A stretch of 64,000 nt of DNA from NCBI GenBank assembly GCA_020310875.1, contig CM035407.1, forward strand, positions 73,933,404 through 73,997,403. Reading direction: 5' to 3'. Below are positions 25,769 to 37,407 of the stretch, piece after piece. Position numbers and translations under genes: made by a program. The notes under the pieces were generated by a model. It searched no databases. It saw only the letters and a list, made by a program, of their open reading frames with translations, and was not told the origin of the DNA. The stretch comes from Ceratopteris richardii (lineage: Eukaryota; Streptophyta; Polypodiopsida; Polypodiales; Pteridaceae). Each line of letters opens with the position of its first letter. The first letter of the stretch is position 1.

Positions 25769-27126
25769 ATAAACAAAGCAATTTACTTAAGGCCTTTAGA
25801 CACCATGTCATGAAGTGGCCCTGTGGACTGAACTCTTTATGGATAATTACAAAATGTTCTTTGGGAAGTTTCTGAATGTAGTTTGCAAGGGATGAGCCAC
25901 CTCCACGAGCCACTCGATCACCTCCACTCCTTGCTGCAAACTTGTCGACTTCAATCACCTCCTACACAAAGTTTTATGATTAGTAGCTGCATGTGTTTGT
26001 AAGAATGAATGACATGAATTGAAGATACTTACATCTTGAACTCTATCTTCTTCTTCTCCTCTCTCTTGAAGATGTAAATTATTGCTGGAGTGGGACATCC
26101 CACTCTGCTCTATTACTGGTGAGGTGGGAACTTCTGATTCCAATATCCTTTCTTGTGCATTACTAAATTGTTCTTCTGTGATATGTTGATGCTCACTTGT
26201 AAGTATGTCATTGCAAACCAATTCAATTGTGTCGGCCACTGAGTCACCAAATGGCAAACACTTTTTCTCCAACAAGTCAGAGGTACTATCCAAAGGACAC
26301 TCTGACAAAGTACAAAACAAACTTAGGCATTCATCCAGCCGTAGCCCGAATGCCTTCTTTACATCATGTAAAAACAAATATTCTTGTCCCTTGACAACTC
26401 ACTGAAAATGTTTCAATCTCCACCTTTGGAATAGTTGCTTCTGGCTCCGAAGAGGTGGATGGCTTAGGCAATTCTTTCAACTTATCATCCACACCAAGAG
26501 GATAAGTCTTCTCAATAGGTTCTCTCTCTAAGAGGAGATTCAAGGGTTCTTGAGGTGGTTCCTTTTTATCATCGACAAAACCACCTGTAAGGAGATGAGG
26601 GATCTCATGAGGAATTGGTTATGGTTCCTCATTCACAAGGAAAATTGTGGCAGCAATGAATGAAAGATATTTTGCACCCATCTTGTGTTTCCTATTAAAT
26701 CTCCTTATAAGTGGCACACTTTCATCAAGAAAGTGCCGTGCTTCCTCTGCAATTACCTGGAACTGTTTCAATCATTTTGCAAATGCCTCATCACCTTTGT
26801 GAATGTAGGTGAGAAGGTTACATGGAACCCATGTTCCATCATATGGTGGTATTTCGATGGAGAAATGCAATATATGAACTTGCATATATTGAAGTAGCTC
26901 CTCCAAAGCATTGGCATTCATTTGCACGGTTCCATGGAGGTCAGGAACCTTGGAGAGAAGATCATATAGGTCATGTTGAACTTTATAATATGAATCCTCC
27001 AAAAATTCTAGAAACTTGTGGCGTGCGCTCTTAGTAGGTACAGAAATGGAAGCCATAGCTTGCAAATGTGAACTGCACTATCACTCAATGTAGTTGCAAA
27101 AGTGAGAAATGAGGAGAGAGGACTCT

Positions 27127-27134
27127 TATTTATA
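27127..27134 (-). promoter_or_regulatory. TATA box of G1
   Basis: Minus strand TATAAATA, 71 bp upstream of the G1 ATG. This supports G1 and G2 as separate transcription units rather than one. Confidence 0.55.
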
Positions 27135-28150
27135 ACTTTTCTATAATTTTTTAGTGATGGGTCCCACTTTTTCATAGAAGTGACTTTTCCTTAAATTAAA
27201 ACATAAGAGTCTTGGAAAGGAAAACTTTGACATTTGAGATCACATCAAAGAAAATAAACAATAAGAATGCTCTTTCAAGAAAAACCTGGAGAATGTATAG
27301 ATACAAGTAGAATGTTTCCAAAATATCCTTGAAGCAAACGTCAAAAAATGTTCATTGCAAAAATAGGTTTGTTTACAGGTTTCATAGTATCTTTACAAAA
27401 AAGAGTTATGACAATGAAATTTCAGTTCCATCCATGCTCCAATCTGCAAGAAGCTTGATTTTGTCTTCCAATCTCTTTCCAATCTGTGGACAATTCATAA
27501 AAGAGTAAAACATTTTCAAACAATGAACAATAGTGATAGAATAAGATATATATATATATATATATATCTATATGTATATATGGAACACAACTCTTACCTT
27601 GTTCCCTCGTATTCGAAATTTGAAATCATGAAGATCATCATATCCCATGATAAGTAAGGGCTCTCTCAAGTTGGCCGAGTTCCAATGTTGATTAACTAAA
27701 ACCACCTCCATATCATTGTTTGGTAACTTCATATTAATTTCAAATGAAGCTAAAGATCCCTCCGAGCTTTGCAAAGGTATCCACTCTCCTAGTTTACACA
27801 TCCAACGATCATAATAAAATCTAATGTACAAAGAGGTGTGATGTTTTAAATAGCGAAACCCTATACCTGTGTGACAAATTCTACAACGATATCTATCCCC
27901 TTTTGACAATCCTTCTACATAAACCCAGTTTTCTCGTAACAATCCTTCTACTACTTCGTATGTAATATCTTTACATAGGAACATTGTAGGAGTTTCTACA
28001 AAAGAAATGCCTTGAAATATGAAAACAAAGCAATGGATTGGTAGAGTCCAATGAAGACCTATTGATCTAGACATTCGTGTGAATTTCAAAGAGTTATGTA
28101 TGCCCATCACAATCTTACGCTTGAATGATATGGACCAAAAATCAGGTTTT

Positions 28151-28155
28151 GGCCA
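28151..28155 (+). repeat. Target-site duplication of copia B, left copy
   Basis: GGCCA, identical to 34611-34615. Confidence 0.92.
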
Positions 28156-29189
28156 TGATGGAGAGTATTAATCTCCAAAAGAACAAGCTATTCTTGATGT
28201 TAGATCACCTCTATATCAAGAACAACTTTAAACTCCAACCAATTTTGGAAGACAAGTACCAAACTATCAAGAAATTAGCTAATTGTGAAGAAATCTATTT
28301 CTCAGAAAAGTGTGCTACACCTTAATCACTCATTGACTAATCACTCGTGTAAAGTTTTTGATAAAACTTTGTAGAATGTTTTGCCTAGAGATTGTGCACC
28401 TCCTCCAAGTTAAAACACTTCAAATTCTTGATTAGATTATGAGAAATGATTCAAACAATCTACCTATGTCTGAAAATGTCTCTCTATAGAGTCGACTTTG
28501 ACACCTGCAACTTCTAAGAGATGGTTCTCCCAAACTAGAACCAGTTTAATCAAATGCTTTTAGCCATAGATGGTGTACCTTCGAATTTAAGTTTTGACTC
28601 CTCATTTGTGTAAAACTTTACACTATGCACTGACCACTGTCCATTTCTTTGATCATCGAATCTGCACCTGTTTCAGAAGACACTCAACACTTTCTCACAT
28701 ATAGATGTTCCTATCTAAAATTCTCTCAGCCAGTTTGCAATTGGACTCTCAAACTCTAACCATAGATAGATTAACTATGGATTTAGACGTGTACAAAAGG
28801 ATTTCTCAAAAAATTAAACACAGAAGGAGAATCAGAGAAAAGATCGACGCGCAATTCTCTGAAAATTTTTTCTTCTCATAAATCTTCATACATCTGATGG
28901 ATGACATACATAATGTTCATCTCATTCTCTTCTATTCTTCTATTCTTTTCATCTATTGTCTTCTTTATCTCTTCTATCATCTCTCTCGACTATGAACATG
29001 TATCTATATATATATACGAGTCTAACTCGTCATTTTTCAAAATACATTGAAATATTTACAATACTAATGTACAAAAGAACTTTGCTTCTGAATATCCTCT
29101 TTTCCTTGAAAGTGATCTTCAATATTTCATTCATCTTTCCACTTCTAGATTTTATGTAATCACTAATTGTTGATTGTTCTGCTCCAACA
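28156..29189 (-). repeat. 3' LTR of copia B (1034 bp)
   Basis: Plus-strand TGATGGAGAGTATTAATC...TGCTCCAACA. Contains a short (AT)n that fits a promoter (TATATATATA near 29012) and a long leader. Confidence 0.93.
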
Positions 29190-29201
29190 GCTCCCCCTCA
29201 A
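29190..29201 (-). other. Polypurine tract of copia B
   Basis: Minus strand TTGAGGGGGAGC immediately before the 3' LTR. Confidence 0.85.
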
Positions 29202-30782
29202 TCATCAATTGTGATTACCCGCATCTTCTTTATCCCTGCCATATCTTTAAACCTTTGCAACTTTGGTCCATCCAAACTTTTTGTCATCATATCTGCAAGT
29301 TGATCTTTTGTAGGAGTATGCATAACTTCTATTTCTTTATCAATAACCTTCTCTCTCAAAAAATGATACTGAATTTCAATATGTTTAGTTCTAGCATGAA
29401 ACACAGGATTTGTTGCCAAATATAAAGAACTCATATTGTCTCCACAAATGATAGGAGTACTCTGAACAACATCAAAACTCTTCATAAGTGTCTTTAGCCA
29501 TATTACTTCCTTTGCAGCTTCCACCATGGCTTTATATTCTGCTTCTATAGATGATAAAGCAACTGTATGTTGCTTCTTAGAACACCATGAGATTAGGTTA
29601 TCTCCCACATAACACAAATATCCATGTGTTGATCTTCTATCATCAGAATTACCTGCCCAATCTGCATCACTGTATATTTTGACTCTTGTATCTGAAGTAA
29701 ACCCATAGTACAACCCTTCTTTGAGTGTACCCTTGATGTACCTAAGTACTCTCTGTCCTGCAATCCAATGTTCCTTTCTGGGGCAATGCATGAATTAAGA
29801 TAGAATTCCCATTGCATATGATATCAGGCCTTTTTAATGTAGCATAAATCAAGCTACCCACCAAACTCTGATAGAGCTTCATATCTTTGAATTCCTCTCC
29901 TCCATATCTAGTCAATCTATGATTTACTTCCATTGGAGTTGGTGCTATCCTGCAATCTTCCATTTTAAATTTGGTTAACAAATTTTTCAAATACCTTTCT
30001 TGAGTTACATATACTCCATGTTGAGTATATGAAATCTCCATTCCCAAAAAGAATGACAAATTTCCCAAATCACTGATTTTGAATTCTTTCTCCATCTGTT
30101 TCTTAATCATGTGTATGCCTTTGTCATCTGTTCGTGTAAGTATTATATCATCAACATAAATACAATTATAAATAAATCCATCTTCACTTGCTTTGACTAG
30201 CAAGCTACTATCTGCCTTTGATGCTTGAAATCCTAGTTCCTTTAGGAAATTTACAAGCCTGTAATTCCAAGCCCTTGGAGCTTGCTTCAATCCATACAAA
30301 GCTCTCTTGAGATTACACACATAATTTGGATACACTTGATCCTTGAAACCATCTGGTTGTTCCATAAAAACTTCATCTGAAATGTAGCCATTCAAGAAAG
30401 CATTTTTAACATCTAATTGAGATAATTTCCAACCTTTGCAAGCAACAATTGCTATGAGTGTCCTGATAGTTGTCATCTTTGCCACACGACTATAGGTCTC
30501 ATCATAGTCCACTCCATATGTCTGTGCATATCCCTTCACAACAAGTCTAGCTTTGTACCTAGACACACTTCCATCTGCAAATCTTTTTGTTTTGTAAACC
30601 CACTTACATCCAATGATCTTCTGACTATTTGGTTTAGGAACCAAATCCCAAGTTTCATTTTCCATCAATGCATCATATTCCTCTTGCATAGCTTTTTCCC
30701 AATTCTTCTTCCCTTTGGCTTCATCATATGTGGATGGATATTCATCTACTTTTAACATGTAAGCATAATCTTTAGTAGTCAA
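29198..30782 (-). pseudogene. Copia B reverse transcriptase and RNase H
   Basis: [49 protein letters not shown] and YVDDIILTRTD. RNase H: YSDADWAGNSDDRRS, SSIEAEYKAM, CGDNMSSLYLA and KHIEIQYHFLREK. A frame change at about 29800 separates RT and RNase H; otherwise each half is open with its catalytic residues. The RNase H end and PPT overlap closely, as usual for the family. Confidence 0.95.
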
Positions 30783-30815
30783 GAATCAAGTATCATAGCT
30801 ATACCTTGTAGGTTG

Positions 30816-32336
30816 TCATTTATGCCTAGATGACCTTCTTACTTCTCCATCTCTTGAAGTTTCTGCTTCATCACATTCTGGATCAAATCTTGGCACTTTT
30901 TCAACTTCAACCTGTACTTCATTATTCTCATCTTCATCAAATATCTGAACCTTTGATTTACCTTTCTTTTGATTCACAACTTCTTCAACATTTGCATGCG
31001 CATTAAGTTTACCTGCATACCAAGTACCTTCTTCATCAAATGTAACATCCTTAGACACAAGGAATTGCTTTGTGGATGGACTCCACAACCTATAACCCAT
31101 CTGCTTATCATCATAACCAATAAATACATACTTCTCTACTTTAGTTTCCAATTTATGCCTCAATTGAGATGGCACATATGCATATGCCAAGCAACCAAAT
31201 ATTTTACAATGATCCAAGGTAGGTCTCTTACCCCACCAAGCTTCATATGGTATCATACCGTGCAAAGCTTTACAAGGTAACATATTGACCAAATATGTGG
31301 CTGTATTGACAGGCTCAGCCCACAAATAATTTGGACAATTTTTCTCCTTCATCATGGATCTAGCAAACTCAACAAGAGTTCTATTTCTTCTTTCTGCTAC
31401 CCCATTTTGTTGAGGAGAGTACCTGCAAGTAACCTCTCTCTTTATACCTGCATTCCACAAGTAATCACTGAACTCATTAGAGAAATACTCTCCCCCTTCA
31501 TCTGACCTTAGTCTCTTCAATGTTTGACCTGTGATTCTTTCTGCATATGCATGATAGTGTTTAAATGTATTAAACACTTCTGACTTGTCTTTGATCACAT
31601 AGATTGTGATCCACCTGGTAGCATCATCAGCATATATGACATAATATCTTGAACCATTTATACTGAAATCTTTTGAAGGACCCCACACATCTGTATGTAC
31701 CAAATCAAGTCTCTCTGAATACATAAAACCATGCTTATTGTATGATTGCTTATGAGCCTTACCTAGCTGGCATGCTTCACATCTGTATGTCATATATTGA
31801 CCTGCAACATTAGGCAATCCAAGCACTGAACCATTGTTAATCATTTCTTTGATACCTCTTTCATTAAAGTGTCCAAGTCTTTTATGCCAAAGATCCAATT
31901 CAGACACCTTTTTCTCTCCATATGTAAACATAGCATGTCCAACATTGCCTTGTATCTTTAATGTGAAGAGCCTTCCTTCCTTATTTCCTGTAACAATCTG
32001 TTTATACCCTTGACTAGGGTCTTCAACATAAACTCCATCATTAGTGAACCTTACCTCATATCCTTTTCCCACAATTTGTCCTACACTTATCAGATTTTTA
32101 GGAATTGTAGGAACATACAAAACCTTACTCAAGAGAATGCTTCCATCTTTGGCTTTGATTGAACCAATTGACTTTACCTTGTGCTTTGTATTATCACCTG
32201 TTTGAACTATATGATTAATTGCATTATGATCTAGATCAGTCATCAAAGCAATATTTCCACTCAGATGGTTACTACATCCTAAATCAATATAAAATACTCT
32301 CATGTCTTCATGTGAGGCTTCACATGTTGCATTCAT
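30816..32336 (-). pseudogene. Copia B protease and integrase
   Basis: 506 open codons. The protease site reads FYIDLGCSNHLSG: the Asp is kept but the usual Ser of DSG is Leu. Integrase follows: LWHKRLGHFNERG and CEACQLGKAH (zinc finger), then VHTDVWGPS, YADDATRWIT and YSPQQNGVAERRNRT of the catalytic core, and a C-terminal part GRPTLDHCKIFGC-like and VFIGYDDKQMGYRLW. The preceding gag frame and the following RT frame are separate. The DLG change would be expected to damage protease. Confidence 0.95.
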
Positions 32337-33372
32337 AATAAGAGTCGAATCTTCTTTCTGATCTAATGCATAATTGTAGTAGGTGTTATTATAGGTTTGA
32401 TTTTGGAAGTTTGTTCCTCCACCTCTTCCAAAAGAATTCCTATCACCTCTACCTCTGAAGCTTCCTCTCTGATATCTACCACCTCTTCCTATTTGATTAA
32501 AATTCTAATTAAAATTACCATTGCTTTGATTATTGTCCAACAATCATGAGATAGATGATTGGTCTTACCACATATCCAACAAGCTCTGACATTATCTTTG
32601 TTATTTCTGCCTCTTCCTCTACTTCTGCCACTTCCTCTTCCTCTTAGGAAGTTTGCTTCACTTGGAGTACCTTCATCTTCAACTGATTGTTGCTTTCCTT
32701 TGCTACCTTTCTTCTTGTCTTTAGAATACATTGCATGACCTGCACTCTTATCAACATCTCCTTTGATATCATTCTCAAAAATTAGCATATGTCCTAACAA
32801 TTGATTCAAATGAGGAGTGAAATGATCTAATGAAAGTTCTATAGATAAAATAAAAGGCTTCCACTTCTCATCTCCTGTAAGTCCTGTGAGAATTTGTCTT
32901 ACCAACTTATCTTCTTCAATATCTTCATCAACTGACCTAAAGAATCAGCAATGTCTTTCATCTTTGTCACATAATCAGATATTTATTGTGAAGCCTTCTT
33001 CTTGAAGGTAGTAAACTCTGCCCATAATGAAGCTTTCCTTGATTTTGTTGTATTCTGAAAATGCTCTTCCAAAGCATTCCAAATGTTACTTGCACTTTCA
33101 AGTCCTCTGATATGAGGAAGCAAATAATCATTTACTGCCATGTAGATTATGCTCCTTGCTTGAGCATCCTTCTTCATCCAAATCTTTATATCTGCAAGCT
33201 CCTCCCTAGTTGAAACACTAGGATCGCTGAACTCTGGCTTTTCTTCCTCTCCTGTTATGTATCCCATTAGATCTTTGCTCATAAGATGAGCTTCCATTCT
33301 CATTGACCAAGCTGGATAGTTCTCTCTATCCAATTTCTCAATTTGGAGACTATCTCCTATCCTTGCTTCACC
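32337..33372 (-). pseudogene. Copia B gag
   Basis: The N-terminal half (33333-32983) reads MDRENYPAWSMRMEAHLMSK and stops at TAA after KKASQ, where a second Gln (CAA) fits the family. After a frame change it resumes at 32905 (GLTGDEKWKPFILSIEL) and ends with an RGRGSGRSRGRG basic stretch and zinc knuckle CWICGKTNHLSHDC. Non-functional. Confidence 0.9.
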
Positions 33373-33569
33373 TGTAATCTCAAATCTTTAATCCTTATAA
33401 GGAATGAATGTACCTTGACTTCGAGTGTTACTCCTTCTGATCCTTTTGATAACCTTTATGTGTCTTCCTTCAATCTTTCTTTCACACTTTATCCTTTTGA
33501 ACCTTAAGGATGTGAAATCTGTATGTCTGCAACAGTCGGGTCTTCCTTTCCTCAATTTTGATACAACCT

Positions 33570-33581
33570 GCTCTGATACCA
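33570..33581 (-). other. Primer-binding site of copia B
   Basis: Minus strand TGGTATCAGAGC, one base from the 5' LTR. Confidence 0.92.
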
Positions 33582-33582
33582 C

Positions 33583-34610
33583 TGATGGAGAGTGTTAATC
33601 TCCAAAAGAACAAGCTATTCTTGATGTTAGATCACCTCTATATCAAGAACAACTTTAAAATCCAACCAATTTTGGAAGACAGGTACCAAACTATCAAGAA
33701 ATTAGCTAACTGTGAAGAAATCTATTTCTCAGAAAATTCTACTGCACCTTAATCACTCATGGACTAATCATTCGTGTAAAGTTTTTTATAAAACTTTGTA
33801 TAATGTTTTGCCTAAAGATTGCACACCTCCTCCAAGTTAAAACACTTCAAATGCTTGAGTAGATTATGAGAAATGATTCAAACAATCTACCTATGTCTGA
33901 AACTGTCTCTCTGTAGAGTCGACTTTGACACCTGCAACTTCTAAGAGATGGTTCTCCCAAACTAGAACCCGTTTAATCAAATGCTTTTAGCCATAGATGG
34001 CTTAGCCACAATGCTCAGTGCATAGTGTAAAACTTTACACTATGCACTGAGCACTGTCCATTGCTTTGATCATCGAATCTATGCCTATTTCAGAAGACAC
34101 TCAACACTTTCTCACATATAGATGTTCCTATCTAAAATTCTCTCAGCCTATTTGCAATTGGACTCTCAAACTTTAACCATAGATAGATTAACTATGCATT
34201 TAGATGTGTACAAAAGGATTTCTCAAAAGATTAAACACAGAAGGAGAATCAGAGAAAAGATCGATGTGCAATTCTTTGAAATTTTTTTCTTCTCATAAAC
34301 CTTCATACATCTGATGGATGACATACATAATGTTCATTTCATTCTCTCCTATTCTTCTATTCTTTTCATGTATTGTCTTCTCTATCTCTTCTATCATCTC
34401 TCTCGACTATGAACATGTATGTATATATATATATATACGAGTCTAACTCATCATTTTTCAAAATACATTGAAATATTTACCATACTAATGTACAAAAGAA
34501 CTTTTCTTCTGAATCTCCTCTTTTCCTTGAAACTGATCTTCAATCTTTCATTCATCTTTCCACTTCTAGATTTTATGTAATCACTAATTGTTGATTGTTC
34601 TGCTCCAACA
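33583..34610 (-). repeat. 5' LTR of copia B (1028 bp)
   Basis: Plus-strand TGATGGAGAGTGTTAATC...TGCTCCAACA, followed by TSD GGCCA (34611-34615). It holds a perfect 40-bp palindrome at 34013-34052 that the other LTR lacks. Confidence 0.93.
34013..34052. repeat. Perfect 19-bp-arm palindrome in one LTR of copia B
   Basis: GCTCAGTGCATAGTGTAAA, loop AC, then the exact reverse complement. At the matching place in the other LTR (about 28590-28640) only the right arm is preserved. Confidence 0.9.
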
Positions 34611-35182
34611 GGCCACTCTAAACTAAGAAGAGAATCAACTTTGATAATCTCCAAGCTTCCATATTCAGCATCTGTGGAAGGAACAATGTACTTGTGAGTG
34701 AAAAGAAGATCCTTTCACGAATAAGTTTAGTAGGAGGTGCATTTGGAAACACTAATGCCCCAATGTCTGCATGTGATGCTTTGAAAGTTCCTGTAAGACT
34801 ATGAAGTGGTTGCTCTTCCACTAAACTAGAAGGAAATATGACTGTAGCAATGAAAAACATATGAGATGAGTAATTAACACATTTAACACCATGAAACATT
34901 GAAAACATAGAAATACTCACAATGGTCTAGATATCTAATTCTATTGGAGTTTTCTAACTTCATGGTTGAAACTGTGAAGACATGTTGTACAATAGCAACC
35001 ATCCCACCATGTGTTTTCTGATTGAAGCCTAAGAGCTTACCTTTCCAATGAAGATCCAAATTTCCACGATCTCGAACACGATGAGGACCAAGTCCAGATG
35101 TCTGCATGTACACCCATGCACCTTTTCAAAACTCTTGTCGTAGCCAACTTCCTTCCATTGTTTTCATGTTGTGGCATGTCAT

Positions 35183-35708
35183 TGTGTGAACTTTGTCTTT
35201 TGGTCTCCTACGAGCTTTGGAGCTTTCCATGGGAGTAAGAGTTGTTGTCATTGCTGCAGAAGTTGGGAGAATGGTAGGAGAAGAAACAACGCTTCTGTTG
35301 TATGGTATGGAGGGAATAGAGGTGGAAAATATGACCTTTTGGGTTTTGGGTATGAAAATGGGAGTTTGAAGAGGGAAAGTAGAGTTTTTTGAGTTATTTT
35401 GAAAAAAGTCACTTTTTTAGCTCAAAAACATGCATGGATTTTGAATTAGAAGCCAAAAATAGCACTTTTGACCCTAAAAAGTGATATGGAGGTCATTTAG
35501 TGGTATTATGATGAGTTTTATAACTTTTTAAAAATTTTGAATTTTTGGTCCCAACCTGATTACGAGATTTCTTCTCTCTCTAGAAGACAACCCTGAACAT
35601 AGAGCAATCTTGTCCCCTCTTCCCCCTTCAGCCTAGTATTTTATAGGGTATAGACTGTGGCCCCCACCCTCTTCTGATTGGTCCATTACTAATCACTCCT
35701 TAAGCTAA
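35183..35708. other. Upstream region of G2 inside the large element
   Basis: No gene recognised. Minus-strand words such as GTGACTTTTTTCAAAAT resemble ATGACTTTTTCAAAATTT at the left end (about 15121), suggesting similar subterminal sequence. Confidence 0.4.
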
Positions 35709-35739
35709 AAGGCCCATCAAGGGTTCACCTTTTTTCCTA
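35709..35739 (-). repeat. Right terminal inverted repeat of the large element
   Basis: Read inwards: TAGGAAAAAAGGTGAACCC, then TTGATGGGCCTT. Partner of 14696-14727. Confidence 0.8.
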
Positions 35740-35919
35740 ATGTATATCACTATCTAGATTAGAGCAACTTGCCACATTATTACCTCTACTAAAAATATGC
35801 TCTTTTATCCAAGTGGCATTTCCTACATAACAATGTCCACAACATTAACATTGTATTGTGGAGACTATTTTACCACCTTGAGGAATAATCACATATGACC
35901 ATTATTTTCCCTTTCCCAT
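35740..35919 (-). pseudogene. hAT transposase pseudogene, N-terminal BED finger
   Basis: From ATG 35919 the minus strand reads MGKGK, a stop, then WSYVIIPQGGKIVSTIQC, a stop, CCGHCYVGNATWIKEHIFSR and NVASCSNLDSD. The Cys/Cys...His...Cys layout followed by NVASCS is that of plant hAT BED fingers (C-x2-C, H, then VAxC). Both stops are TAA and fit CAA. It ends at the right TIR of the large element, and the following hAT codons lie at 14695 and below. Confidence 0.75.
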
Positions 35920-36111
35920 AGTGCTTGCTTTATGAAGACTTTATATCTACAAAAGGACAACATAAATCAATATCAAATATGATATACATTCCACTAAATA
36001 TTTATCTTAAAATATGTACAAATTACTCTAAATCTCTCTTAAAGTTTTTGAATCTATCAATTTATGTATTTACATTTTCTATCTATTAAATTTCTCAATC
36101 ATGCACATGCA

Positions 36112-36842
36112 TACTATTGTGAAGTAAGAATCAATGTCAAGTCAAAAAATCATAATAGATCTTAATTTTGAATCATACACACACATACAATTACACATAT
36201 TATTGTGAAGTAAGAATCAATGTTGAGTCAAACATTTACAATAGATTTAAATTCTCAATCATACTATATACACACATATACAATTACACATACTATTGTG
36301 AAATAAAAATCAATGTTGACTCGAACAATCACAATAGACTTTGATTCTCAATCATACACCCACATACAATTACACATACTATTGTAAGATAAGAATCAAT
36401 GTTGAGTCAAATAATTACAATAGAATTTAATTCTCAATCATACACACACATACATTTACACATACTATTGTGAAGTAAAAATGAACGTTGAGTCAAACAA
36501 TCACAATAGTTTAATTCTCAATCATACACACACATACATTTATAGATACTATGGTGAAATAAGAATCAATGTTGAGTCAGAAAATCACAATAGATTTTAA
36601 ATTCTCAATCATATGCACATACACTTACACATACTATTGTGAAGTAAGAATCAATGTTGAGTCAAACAATCACAATAGATTTTATATTCTCAGTCATATG
36701 CACATACACATACTCTTGTCAAGTAAGAATCAATGTTGAGTCAGACAATCACAATAGATTCTAAATTCTCAATCATATGCACATACATTTACAAATACTA
36801 CTGTTAAGTAAGAATCAATGTTGAGTCAAACAATCGCAATAC
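36112..36842 (+). repeat. Nine-copy tandem array of 79-93-bp units with inverted-repeat ends
   Basis: Units begin at about 36114, 36200, 36293, 36379, 36465, 36549, 36634, 36713 and 36798. Each has CTATTGTGA, about 28 bp (AGTAAGAATCAATGTTGAGT), TCACAATAG, then ACACACATACA-type filler. The stretch before it (35920-36111) has no recognised gene. Confidence 0.92.
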
Positions 36843-36979
36843 ATTTTCATTCACAATTATACATTCATATGCACATACATATCCTATGGAATGAAACTTT
36901 GTTGGATCCTTTTACAATTCAAGGTTTTGAGAAGGCGTTAATAAGTCTACAAGACAAATCCATCTAGAGACCTAGAAAA

Positions 36980-37395
36980 TGTTAACGACATGATTGCTCC
37001 TACTTCATCTACATTTGTAGCTGCATGAGTGCATCTCCATTTTGTATCTAGGAGGCACTCCATTTCTAGTCTATTTCCATTTTATATTGTATTTCCTTTG
37101 TATTTGGGTACCTTGCCATGTGCTTCTACCAGTTGTATTCATTCTCCTTTCAAGAGACTTATCCCACATATGATTTACTTTTGAGAGCCCCTCCCAAATC
37201 TATATAAAGAGGGCCTCTCCCCTCATTTGTACTTGGTTAGAAGCTTGAGGAGCCTACTCCATGCTCTTGGCAAGCTCATTTCTAATCCACATGAGTTTAT
37301 CCATTTCATGGTCTACTCATTTTGTGTCTCACACATTCTTTGTTTTAGAAGAGTACTTTACTTTTCATTTTGTTTCCGCATGCGTACTCTCTACA
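36980..37395 (+). repeat. LTR (416 bp) related to the LTR at 10.7 kb
   Basis: TGTTAACGACATGATTGC...CTCTACA, with TATATAAA at 37201-37208 and a PBS immediately after. Its first part matches the minus-strand LTR at 10676-11001; its promoter part does not. Confidence 0.75.
37201..37208 (+). promoter_or_regulatory. TATA box in the LTR
   Basis: TATATAAA, followed about 25-30 bp later by CTCATTTGTACTTGG, a plausible transcript start region. Confidence 0.6.
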
Positions 37396-37407
37396 TGGTA
37401 TCAGAGC
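37396..37407 (+). other. Primer-binding site after the 37-kb LTR
   Basis: TGGTATCAGAGC directly abutting the LTR end. Confidence 0.85.

Larger units (their letters stand above)
20416..27056 (-). pseudogene. G1: unknown spliced gene, intron split by copia A1
   Basis: Exon 1 runs 27056-26033 from an ATG (MASISVPTK), 71 bases below a TATAAATA, to donor GTAAGTAT. Exon 2 is 25961 to about 25785 (acceptor TTTGTGTAG, donor GTAAAT). Exon 3 is 20603-20416 (acceptor TATCTTTTTAG) and ends in TGA. Copia A1 sits in intron 2 in antisense orientation. The product would be roughly 440 residues: a helical, Leu-rich N-terminus (SARHKFLEFLEDSYYKVQHD), an acidic Pro/Glu middle, and a C-terminus with GRARGGG-like basic and IGISLGLGVRNVDEIATSIL segments. 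I recognise no family. In-frame TGA after DEAFAK, TAA after VNEEP and one frameshift near 26380 inactivate it; both stops fit C-to-T change. Confidence 0.6.
28156..34610 (-). mobile_element. Copia B: complete LTR retrotransposon (6455 bp)
   Basis: Long LTRs (1034 and 1028 bp), 5-bp TSD GGCCA, minus-strand PBS, gag, protease-integrase, RT-RNase H and polypurine tract in copia order. It is inserted in an exon of G2 in the same orientation. The LTRs differ by many substitutions and one replaced block, so it looks older than A1. Its closest relative in the window is fragment C at 39-40.9 kb. Confidence 0.97.
27416..35182 (-). pseudogene. G2: unknown spliced gene, exon split by copia B
   Basis: Exon A starts at in-frame ATGs 35182, 35167 or 35158 and ends at 34921 (donor GTGAGTAT). 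Exon B starts at 34841 (acceptor TTGCTACAG), runs to the copia B insertion and resumes at 28155 to 27598 (donor GTAAGAG). Exon C is 27483-27416 (acceptor TTGTCCACAG), ending SMDGTEISLS and TAA. With one TSD copy the codons across the insertion read EWPKPDFW, so B landed in coding sequence. The predicted product has GAWVYMQTSGLGPHRVRDRG near the start, and later WVYVEGLSKGDRYRCRICH followed by KHH, a possible C-x2-C...H-H metal site. I recognise no family. A TGA after RQEF (fits CGA) and one frameshift near 34715 inactivate it. Confidence 0.6.

Noticed and set aside
30969-31280. Plus-strand ORFs opposite copia B integrase, and similar antisense ORFs over other pol regions
   Set aside because: Shadows of well-supported minus-strand coding sequence.
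36112-36842. Regularly spaced repeats resembling a CRISPR array
   Set aside because: The repeats are 45 bp or longer with inexact spacers that are themselves repeats, in a plant nuclear context with no cas genes.
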